DNA of 64,000 nucleotides from the NCBI GenBank assembly GCA_016630905.1, contig WBMQ01000012.1, forward strand, positions 1,054,001-1,118,000, given 5' to 3'. Within the stretch, counting starts at the first letter, position 1. Every line of letters starts with the position of its first letter. Under the pieces are notes generated by a model. The model saw only the letters and a list, made by a program, of their open reading frames with translations. It was not told where the DNA came from and made no database searches. Source of the stretch: Capillidium heterosporum (Eukaryota; Entomophthoromycota; Entomophthoromycetes; Entomophthorales; Capillidiaceae). Positions 34,351 through 43,408 of the stretch are shown in pieces. The translations under genes were made by a program, and so were the position numbers.

Positions 34351-36418
34351 CTAATTTATGCTTTTTGAACTTAGATCAAAGGTCATAATCTTAGTTTTGG
34401 TTCCATCGAAGACCATAGTCGAGACCAGGGGGAAGTATTGCTTTGTTATAAGCTTAGTAAGTTCTTGAGCGACTGCACCTCCAACTACAGCTGCCGTAGC
34501 TACCATCTCACCTAGATGTCCAAACTTGACGAGGTCACCTACAAAACTATTGACAGCATCAGGGTAGCTATCCTCAAGCTGTGTCTGGTGGTGGTTGAGC
34601 AGGTGCTTGAGCTGCTGGGTAACGAGCTGCACATCGTTGTTGAAACTAGTAGAGCTGTCGACGCTGCCTAAATTTTGATTGGGAACTGCTTAGTATAAAT
34701 TGTTACTACAAAATTGGAATCAAGAAGGTACCTGGCAGTTTGTTGGCAATGGTAACAGTACGCTGTTTGGCCCGAATAACTAGGTAGTACCATAATGCGC
34801 TTTCACCATCCTTGTCGAGCTCCTTAAAGTCCAACATAATACCTCTACCGTTGGTGAAGTTGGAGTCGTCCCATTCGTCCTGTAATGAGAGCTTGGGTCT
34901 TGCCAACTGGAGATGGTAGGCCTGCTTACAAAACGTCGTTATAGCTTCGTCGTCAAGGCTGGAAAGCCTCGATTGCAAGTTGTTGGACTCCAATAGCTGG
35001 ACGAGGTGGTTTCTAAAGGCGTCACGATCCAGTCGACTTTGAGCTAGGTAAATGGTTTGAAGCTGGATGTATCTCTTGGAGTCGGATTTCATGTCGGGGA
35101 TGGATCCTGATAAGGGAAGGTAGACACCCTGTCCTTCGTTGAGGTAAAAGCTGTGCAGTGCGTTGACTAGAAGCCAGAAATTATCAGTCTAAAGCAAGCA
35201 AATGGTTATTTCAAATCCTTATTGATTAACCGTTCTACGACAAGTTCATTCAGATATTTACCTCTTGAGTTATTTCGGTGCATTTGGGATCTTCAAACAG
35301 ATCTAGAATGGACTTTGGAACTTGGTTGACTTTGACTTTCGAGTTGATGGAGTTGATGGCTTCCTCGTAGTTTTCCTGGTTTACAACCTTCATACCCTTA
35401 GCGATAATCTTGCCCAGTTCCTTCCGTTCCTGGTAAGTAGTTGGGAAAGTTTTACCACCTTCCTAGTTGCAAAAATATGAATGTTGGCACTCGATTAGAA
35501 AACGTTGAACTTACCTGCAACTCTGACCACTTTTGTATATAGTGCACGAGTAGAGCCACATAGGGTATGTTTCCATGGACTTCGGTATCTTCAATGATAT
35601 CAGGAGATTCTCCAACTACTTCAGGACTGCGAATCCAATCCAACAACCCCTCTATAGTTTCAGGGGCATTTAAGCGTAGGTCATCGATGTTATCAGGATG
35701 TGTTTCAATAACTAAAGCCAATATGATTAAAGGCTGTACAACGAATAAAATGAAATGCTAAATTTACCTGATTGCTCTTTGTAAACCAATCTAAAGTACC
35801 CTACGTAACCAGAGACGTCAATAACAGCAATGGGCATATTTAAAGGCTTGATGTGGTCACATAGCTTGACGACGAACGAATCGTTCAGAGAGTTGGACAT
35901 GGGTAAAATGATACAATCAAAGTCTAAAAAGAAATCGATGCTGTTTTCTGTCACTGTAACCGGATCCTTTAAAAATAAAATTAACCCAAGAAATGCTTTT
36001 AGTTTACCTGATTTATGTAGTAGCCCTCGACACTACGATTAAGCTCATTTAAAACTTGGACATTTATACTACCCCTCTGAGCTCCTTCTTCAAACTCCAT
36101 AAAGAAGTTATTGGTCAAGTCATTAGTACTGCAGATCTTATCGTCAAGGATAGTAAAAGACTTTATCCCTACGTTGATAAAAATACAAAGTTTATTTTTG
36201 AAATTTCAACCAATTTTACCTGATAAGATCATGTTCTTCAACGCCTCACTCCCAGTTGGTGAAACTCCTAGACACAAAACTCGGGCGTTGGCTAGAGCTT
36301 CCTGACCGGAAGCCTTCCATAGACTAAAAAATTTATCGCTAAGTTTACTACTAAAGATTACTTTTTACCGTATCTGACGGTCGTAACGTGCTTCATGCTT
36401 CTCGATTACTTCTTCCAT
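34351..36418 (-). CDS. ULA1: NEDD8-activating enzyme regulatory subunit (ULA1/APP-BP1/NAE1)
   Basis: With UBA3 this subunit activates NEDD8/Rub1 for cullin modification. Exons (minus) are 36418-36369, 36323-36220, 36168-36008, 35966-35768, 35711-35515, 35462-35262, 35188-34732 and 34685-34351, giving 567 residues. Conserved blocks in order: YDRQIRLWKASGQEALANARVLCLG, GIKSFTILDD, NNFFME, IAVIDVSGYVGYFRLV, ETHPDNIDDLRL, NYEEAINSIN, IPDMKSDSKRYIQLQTIY, and the terminal GGAVAQELTKLITKQYFPL. These are the family's adenylation-like half and the catalytic-Cys-like half that lacks the Cys. Length is slightly above the human 534. All junctions keep frame; most donors are GTAAA/GTAAG, and intron 3 ends in TTTAAAG. 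Together with the F-box-like gene it fits a cullin-RING theme in the window. Confidence 0.95.
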
Positions 36419-36791
36419 GCTTGATAAACTATTGAGAGAACTTTGGTTTGTAATCTTTTATAACTGATGCTATGACGTTTTATTTGGATTGGAGAAGCTT
36501 AAAAAGCGAAAATTTAGTGCTGAATTGAATTGAAAGGAATTCGATTATATCTTAATAAAATGTGCCTTATAGTAATTTACATTTCAGCTTTGTATTAGGT
36601 TATATTAATAAGTTGTTTACTAGTAACACCAATCTCTATTTTTATTGATTAAAAGTAAATTTATACCCAATATACATTAAAGTATGCACTAGGTAGTTAG
36701 TTTAAACACAATGTTAACAATTGATAAATGTAATGCTTGTAACCCTAGCTTCATTGAACTGCAACCACATATCTTATAATTAACTGCAGGA
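36419..36791. other. Spacer between ULA1 and the AIG1-like gene
   Basis: 373 bp of AT-rich DNA at the 3' end of the AIG1-like gene and the 5' side of ULA1. Nothing recognised. Confidence 0.5.
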
Positions 36792-37699
36792 TTAAGCTTC
36801 GGTAATTTTGATGATCGGTACATCAGGCGACACTTTGACATCAGGTAGCTCTTCATTCGAATCATTAACACTTATCTCACAGCGATCTAAACTGGAATCG
36901 AAGCGCAAAGGTTCGTGATACTTCAACTTCAAAAGGCAAAGTACCCAGTAGTAGACGATAAAGAATACAGCCGAAAGGCATATAATCAAGGCGCATGGCA
37001 AGGCATTCTCCTCGTAGTTTAAAAAGTTGTAAGTCCATCTTCCAGTTCTAAAATTGGTATTAGTATTTCAAATTACATTGTAAACGTACGTGCTATGGAT
37101 TAGGAAGGCGTATGCCGGATAAAGCAGAATAGTAAAAGCTATGGCGAGAACGTGCGAAAAGATAAGGGCTGTTTTGGAGAACAGCAGTTCGGTTACAATA
37201 GCTAGTGAGTTGCCACCATGGATGGTGATGGTGATAAAAGTAGACAAAGTCGTTGTATTCAGGTTGTCGAATAGATCGGCTTTAGCTAGCAGAACCCAGT
37301 ACGATATAGTGACTATCAAACTTAACGGTACGCTTATTTCATATTGAAGCTGATATAGGAACCGCAATCTTGGATAGTTGATAAAAGGTAGGTAATCCGA
37401 GTCCTTTAGGTGGAGCATAGAGATATAGGCGGAAATCTAAATATATATTAGTAAAGCATAGAAAACTATACTACTGTTAAGAAGATGGTGATCCCATAGA
37501 ACTGAAGTACACTCAAGTAAATGAAGTAATTTAGAACTGTCTCCTGGCGAAGTATGAAGAGGATCAAAGTGACAACAAAGTATAAGGCGTATAGGCATCG
37601 CAACAGCGCCAAAACTTTGAAGTTTACGTATCGACTTTGAACAAATCTTGATGGGGCGTAAGGGTGCCTGGGATCCCAGCGTTTGGTAACCCACAGCAT
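36792..37699 (-). CDS. Multi-pass membrane protein, AIG1/FAR-17a-like
   Basis: Exons (minus) are 37699-37475, 37436-37090 and 37047-36792, giving 275 residues with about six membrane helices. The N-terminus is WVTKRWDPRHPYAPSRFV; helices follow (VLALLRCLYALYFVVTLILFIL, FYGITIFLTVV, VPLSLIVTISYWVLL, then ITIHGGNSLAIVTELLF and FSHVLAIAFTILLYPAYAFLI) and finally TGRWTYNFLNYEENALPCALIICLSAVFFIVYYW. The Thr..His-x-x-Asn-Ser pattern (TITIHGGNS) and the Gly-x-Trp-x-Tyr-x-(F)L motif fit the AIG1/ADTRP (FAR-17a) family, whose animal members hydrolyse branched fatty-acid esters. The assignment is by pattern memory and moderate. It is divergent from a P450, and the pair is tandemly duplicated just downstream, which hints at a lipid-modification pair. 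Confidence 0.65.
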
Positions 37700-38208
37700 T
37701 TAGTCTATATAAATATATAAAGGGCTCTTTTACTCGGAATATAGTTTAATTTATCAGTGTACTGTTGAATAGACGAACGTTGCAAAAAGTATTTTTTGAA
37801 AGGTACAATGGCTTTGTTTTGATAGTAAACTATAGGAAAGATTGAACTGACTGCCTAACAACTTTATTATATAATTTGCAACCGTAATCAACTTTAGTGG
37901 GTTTAGCTTTCCTTAAATTAGTATAGCTCAAAGGTCGTTGCAAACTTTAAACAGATGTCAGTGTGATTGACGATTACTATATTTTTCCTTTACTTTGTAT
38001 TGCAGTTAATGGAGGGATATATTTTATTAGGTTTATATCTACATCTGAATTGAAAATTCAAGTTGTTTTGAAAGTCTTGAAGACATTGAAATCCTTAAAT
38101 TTCCGATAAGAATTTTATTTGAGATCAGTATACCTGTGAATACCTATATAGCCATGCCTTATCACAAAACTACAACGCAACTTACTTTTATAAACTAATA
38201 CATACCTA
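37700..38208. promoter_or_regulatory. Shared divergent promoter: AIG1-like gene / P450 copy 1
   Basis: 509 bp between two start codons pointing apart. Parts resemble the spacer at 40090-40629 between the second copies. No specific regulator site recognised. Confidence 0.45.
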
Positions 38209-39652
38209 ATGTCATTATCTATCATTAATATAGCTATTCTGGGAATAGCCATCATAGCAATTTACAGCATCTACTGCTTTATAAAGGTACCAAAAAATGT
38301 AAGCCACTTCCCCAGGCTATCTTTATTAGACGGATTGTGCAAGCCTCTTTTCCAACCGATCATACCTCGAGAAGACATTAGAACAGAACACCAAGTTTTT
38401 TTACAAAGACAGCGGACTGTACTTGAAGTTCGACATGAACGAATGGAATGTCTTCATTACATCTCCCGAACTGGTTCGCACCATTTTGAAGGAAACTGAT
38501 ATCTACCCCAAAATCATACCCAGTGAGTGATTTCCGACCTGCCTACTGGGTAAATTTTTAGGATAGAATGTCATACTCAGCAACGGAGACATGTGGAAGC
38601 ACTATCGTAAGTTGGTATCAGCCCCATTCAAGAAGGAGTTCCACCCAACTTTGTTCAAAGCCAAGTTCGACCAGCTGCAAGGCATATTGGAACTAGAGAA
38701 AAACGAGTGGATCGATGTCAACAGACTGATGCAGAAGATCACTATGGACACGCTAGGCATCAGCATCCTAGGTGTCGACTTTGATTTTTTAGATAAAGAC
38801 AAAGTACCGTTCATAGAGAGCTACAACAAGGTGATCCAAGTAGCAGCTCAACCCTTGTACCTACTGCTCCCCATCCTCGATAAATCTTACAACCCGTTCC
38901 GATCAGAAGGCTTCAAGGCTTTAGACGATTTGACCAAACAACTACAAGACTTACTTGATGCCAAAAGACAGAACTTGGAAGCCAATCGTGACAAACCCAA
39001 CATAGCTAAGGATATACTGACTTTGCTACTGGAAGGAAACCTGAACGCGGGGCTAAGTGATAATGAGATCATCAGCAACCTTTTAATATTCATTTTGGCT
39101 GGTCACGATACGGTAACACTCTTCTTGTCGACTGCTTTACACTTGCTATCCACTCATTTGAAAGCTCAAGACGAGCTACGTCGTGAGTTGAACGAAAATA
39201 TTGAAGATGAGGATAACATCAACTCACAAAAGTTGAAATCGCTACCCTACTTGGACGCCATTTTGAACGAAGTTTTGCGGCTTTACTCACCGATCACACC
39301 ACTACCCCACCGCATAGTTTCTGAGGACACTCAGCTGAACGGCTACTTCGTACCCAAAGGTACTAAAATCATATTGGACCTTCTCAACATGCAGCGTAAC
39401 CCATCTAACTTCGAGGATCCTCACAAGTTTATTCCAGAACGATTTTTAGATGGTTGTAGTAAAGGGTACATGGCCCCCTTCGGCGACTTCTCTAGAAAAT
39501 GTCTAGGTATGAACTACGCCAAGATGCAGCTCAAATTTTGGTTAGCCAAGTTGGTGATGAACTATAAATTGGAACCAAATGGTAAAGGTTTACGATTTGA
39601 AAAAAGCCATTTCAAGGTAGAGGAGCTCTGGTTGAAGTTTGTGAAGTTATAG
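38209..39652 (+). pseudogene. Cytochrome P450, copy 1, disrupted by one frameshift and two stops
   Basis: The frame starts with a membrane anchor (MSLSIINIAILGIAIIAIYSIYCF) and a Pro-rich hinge (KVPKNVSHFPRL). At about 38400, next to a run of seven T, coding continues one base out of frame (KDSGLYLKFDMNEWNVFITSPELV). TGA at 38528-38530 and TAG at 38564-38566 then interrupt it; the second copy has TGC (Cys) and CAG (Gln) at these sites. From 38591 to 39652 the frame is intact: I-helix LAGHDTV, K-helix EVLRLYSP, PERFLD and heme loop FGDFSRKCLG. In the heme loop the usual Gly of FxxGxRxCxG is Phe, as in copy 2. This is a recent pseudogene, or an allele with sequencing errors. The long 3' frame could still be expressed. 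Confidence 0.8.
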
Positions 39653-39879
39653 AAAGGCTTATTTTTCAATAAATTAGGCATATATTTATCCATCATATCA
39701 TTTTTAAGTTGTAATTAGACTAGTATATATATTTTTGAAATGATACCATCCGATTCAAGGTTGACAGCTTTACAATTTCAAATCGAATATAAAGTTATCG
39801 AGTAAATGATATGATTTTCTAAGTAGCACATATAAAGTAGGTAAAAATCTAAAGGGCAGATAGTAATGCCTATAAATAT

Positions 39880-40085
39880 GCATAATGATTAAGAGTACGA
39901 TGGCCCTAAAAGATTGAAGTACACTCAAGCCAACGAATTTGGGAAAGGCTTTCAACGAAATATCAAGATAATCAAAACAACTGTAAAGTACAAAGTATAT
40001 GAGCAATTCAACAGAGTAGAGGCTTTTAAGTTTATGTACCCACTTTGAACCAATTTGTGATGCAACTATCAGTGTCTTAAGTCTT
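39880..40085 (-). pseudogene. Remnant of a second AIG1-like gene (exon 1 region only)
   Basis: DNA here aligns with exon 1 of the AIG1-like gene at 37475-37699, for example the shared TTGAAGTACACTCAAG and the block CAACAG...TTTAAGTTTA-TGTA-C-CACTTTGAAC. The translated fragment (YLDISLKAFPKFVGLSVLQSF) has drifted and the second and third exons are missing. It lies between the two P450 copies in the position expected from a tandem duplication. Confidence 0.75.
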
Positions 40086-40629
40086 ATTATCTAGCAGCTT
40101 ACATTGCTTTACTTGCAACGAAGTAAAGATAATGTTTTAGATGTGCTATATTTTGGTTTTTCAAAATGCTGATAAAAAAGATTTACATTGTAATATATAT
40201 ATTTTTAACGGTATAATATTTTTAAGTTGCTACCAAACCGTAGAAGTTGTACCAACCAGTATATCAGCTTTAAACGTGTGAGTTGCATCAACAATGGATT
40301 TTTCTTTGCTTTAGAGAAACCGAGAAGCAGTTGTAGATAATAAACAGATGCAAGTGCAACAACGACTTACGTACTCATATTTTGCAAGCTAGTTTTCTAG
40401 GTAGGGTGTTGCATTTCAAATAAACTAAAATCTAGTTAGGTTTTATAGGCTGACATAGGTATCTAAATTAGAAACTACAGTTTTTTTGACGTTAAGTTTT
40501 AGGAGACGTTGAAATATCAAATATTTAGATGCAAAAATAGTGATATATTGCATCTATGAATACCTATATAATTTGACTCAAGCATAAAAATACAAAATAT
40601 TTTACTTCTACTCAGCTAATATATACCTA
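40086..40629. other. Spacer between AIG1-like remnant and P450 copy 2
   Basis: 544 bp; the former divergent promoter of the second unit. Partly similar to 37700-38208. No gene. Confidence 0.5.
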
Positions 40630-42082
40630 ATGCCATCCTATATCATCAACTTAGCTATTCTGGGAATAGCCATCACAGCAATTTACAGCTTATATCGATT
40701 CTTTAAGGTACCAAAAAATCCTAAGTCATCTCCCTAGGCTACCTTTACTAGATGGATTTTGTAGCCTATTTTCCAATCGATCTATCCTTGAGAAGATGTT
40801 AGAGCAGAACGCCAAGCTGGATGCTTGCAGCAGTGGCAACAGGATATATCTAAAGTTCAATCTAGTCGAGTGGAGTGTAGTTGTTACTTCTCCCGAGCTA
40901 GTACAATCCGTATTAAAGGATACTGAAACTTACCCGAAGACTGTACCCAGTGAATGCTTCCCAACCAGTCTTCTGGGCAAGTTCCTTGGGCAGAACGTTT
41001 TCTTTAGCAATGGTGAAATGTGGCGGCGCCAACGTAAGCTGATTTCACCACCCTTCAAGAAGGAGTTCACTTTGGCAGCGTTTGAAGGTAAGTCCAATCA
41101 GCTGGGGAGAATCCTGAATCGATTGGGAGACGACCATATTGAAGTCAACAAACTTATGCAAAAGGTAACCATGGACATGTTGGGGATCAGTCTCCTAGGT
41201 GTCGACTTTGACTTCCTGGAGCGGGACAATGTGCCGTTCATAGAGAACTACAACAAGGCCTTCGAGTACGCGATCCAGCCACTGTACCTGTTCCTTCCTT
41301 TTTTGGACAAACCTTGCAACCCGTTTAGATCGGAAGGCTTCAAAGCCCTGGACGACCTGACTAGACAGTTGCAAGATCTACTAAATGCTAAAAGGCAAAA
41401 CTTAGAAATCAACTTGGACAAGCCCAATGTAGCCAAGGATATTGTGACCTTGCTGCTAGAAGGAAATTTGAACGCAAAGTTGACGGACTGTGAACTTATT
41501 GACAACCTGCTTATATTTCTGGTAGGTGGCCACGACACGGTAACCTTCTTCTTATCGACCGCCCTACACCTCTTATCCACTCATCAAGAAGTTCAAAGTA
41601 AGTTACGTCATGAGTTAAAGAAATGCGTTAGTTATGATAAGGATATCGACTTGCACAAGTTGAAGTCGTTGCCCTACCTGGATGCCGTTTTGAACGAGGT
41701 TCTACGACTTTACCCACCAGTCACCCCAATACCCCACCGCATAGTCACTAAAGATACAAATCTCGGTGGATATATCATCCCCAAAGGCACAAAAATAATT
41801 TTAGATATCTTTAGCATGCAGCGCTGCCAATCCAACTTCGAGGATCCTCACAAATTTATGCCAGAGCGGTTTTTGGATAGTCAAGGTAAGGGGTACATGG
41901 CCCCCTTTGGTGATTTTTCTAGAAGATGCCTGGGTATCAACTATGCCAAAGTACAACTCAAGTTTTGGTTGACCAAGTTGGTAGCCAACTATCAGGTGGA
42001 ACCGGACTCTAAAGGCCTGTGTTTTGATAAGAGCTACTTCAAAGTGGAGGAACTTTGGTTAAAGTTCGTCAAGTTGGAGTAG
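40630..42082 (+). pseudogene. Cytochrome P450, copy 2, with an N-terminal frameshift
   Basis: ATG at 40630 opens an anchor (MPSYIINLAILGIAITAIYS) nearly identical to copy 1, then after KVPKN one extra base (about 40718) throws it out of frame to TAG at 40735-40737. In the next frame LSHLPRLPLLDGFCSLF continues, and an uninterrupted frame from 40796 runs to 42082 with all P450 landmarks: LVGGHDTV, EVLRLYPP, FMPERFLD, FGDFSRRCLGINYA. Start at 40796 would lack the ER anchor and so is probably not the native start. If the extra base is a sequencing error the gene is intact, about 483 residues. Family: an ER-bound microsomal P450 of the CYP4/CYP52 kind by general look; I do not assign a subfamily or substrate. 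Confidence 0.75.
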
Positions 42083-42458
42083 AATTGCATCTTTCGATAA
42101 ATTAAATATAATGTGATATTTGTATGCTCAGTTTAAACTGCAATTAAGTACATATTGTAGCTGAAAGTTTAGTAATAATATCTGTTTGTTTGGAGTTGAC
42201 CACCTGATAGTATCAAATTGAATTTTATTTTACTAGAAGTTGAGACTAGAGCAGTTGGCTGATATTCAAAAGTATATATACTTTTATAATTACTAAAAAT
42301 AATTTTTAAACAGTTTACTATACAGAAATATATACTATACACGTATCGAAGTGATAAATCAGCCAATAAGTATTGGAGCGATAGAAATCAAAAGATTTGG
42401 TAGGAGAGCAGATTTTAAGCTAAACAGATATGCACTCAAAGAAACAGGAGCACCCTTA
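42083..42458. other. Spacer before tRNA-Thr
   Basis: 376 bp of AT-rich DNA between P450 copy 2 and the first tRNA-Thr. Nothing recognised. Confidence 0.5.
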
Positions 42459-42530
42459 GCCTCTTTAGCTCAGGGGCAGAGCGTTCCCCTAGTAAGGGAA
42501 AGGCCACTGGTTCGATTCCGGTAAGAGGCA
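42459..42530 (+). tRNA. tRNA-Thr(AGU), copy 1
   Basis: 72 nt, no intron. Acceptor arm GCCTCTT/AAGAGGC, D arm AGCTC/GAGC, anticodon arm TTCCC-CTAGTAA-GGGAA (anticodon AGU), T arm CTGG-TTCGATT-CCGG. The second copy is 389 bp downstream. Confidence 0.93.
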
Positions 42531-42847
42531 TACAGATCTGGGATTATCTTTGATCTGATCTTTCATTTTTTATTTATACTAAAAATATACTAATTTGAAC
42601 TATGTACATCAATAACACAACCATTTTATACTTACCAAATCTTTAACTTTTCATTTTTTTTACTAATAAACTAGACTTATATATTTTTTATTAAATAGGT
42701 TATCTGAAGGTTAAATTTTGTTTTGTCCAAAGAACTACAAGGGCTTCAATAGAATTTAATATTAGAAATCTTGAAAATTTTCAAGTCTGAAGGGTCTCCT
42801 TGTAATTACAAGTAAGTATCTTGAAGAAAGGAGAACATCCCTAATTA
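42531..42847. other. Spacer between the two tRNA-Thr genes
   Basis: 317 bp. AT-rich with a T-run after copy 1 that would terminate Pol III. No gene seen. Confidence 0.5.
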
Positions 42848-42919
42848 GCCTCTTTAGCTCAGGGGCAGAGCGTTCCCCTAGTAAGGGAAAGGTCACTGGT
42901 TCGATTCCGGTAAGAGGCA
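42848..42919 (+). tRNA. tRNA-Thr(AGU), copy 2
   Basis: Identical to copy 1 except one C-to-T change in the variable region (AAGGCCACTGG becomes AAGGTCACTGG). Both copies are preceded by TTAGCCTC-like sequence, consistent with a local duplication or gene conversion. Confidence 0.93.
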
Positions 42920-43408
42920 TATTGGGAGGTAGTTTCAAGTTGAACTTGTCTTTTTGGATATTTCTCAATATGTCCAACTCCCTTAGGCAAATAAATATTC
43001 CAAATAAATAAAAATTGCTTGACTTTTAGCTGCTTGTATAGCGTCATCCTGTATTCTTTTTTACAATACAAACTTAGCAAATATACACATACATTCAAAA
43101 TATATTATGTTTTTAATACATCGGGCAGTGAACTATATATTCTCTAAAAAGTAGGTGTCAGCATCAGTAAAAACTTTATTATGGGAACGGGCCAAAGTAT
43201 ACTAAGTCCTTCTACCAATCTTCTCGAAAGCTATTAAACTATTTGAAATACAGTACTTTTGTACTTTACTTCTATATTTACTATAATTAATTGGAATGGT
43301 GCACTTTTACAAAGCATAACTTTATAAAAATTTACTGCATACCTAGCTTCATTATATACTGTCATCGATGAAAGTTAGACCAATCATTCAAACATCAAAA
43401 GAACTTAG
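42920..43408. other. Spacer after tRNA-Thr copy 2
   Basis: 489 bp between the tRNA and the 3' end of the S9 peptidase gene. AT-rich; nothing recognised. Confidence 0.5.
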
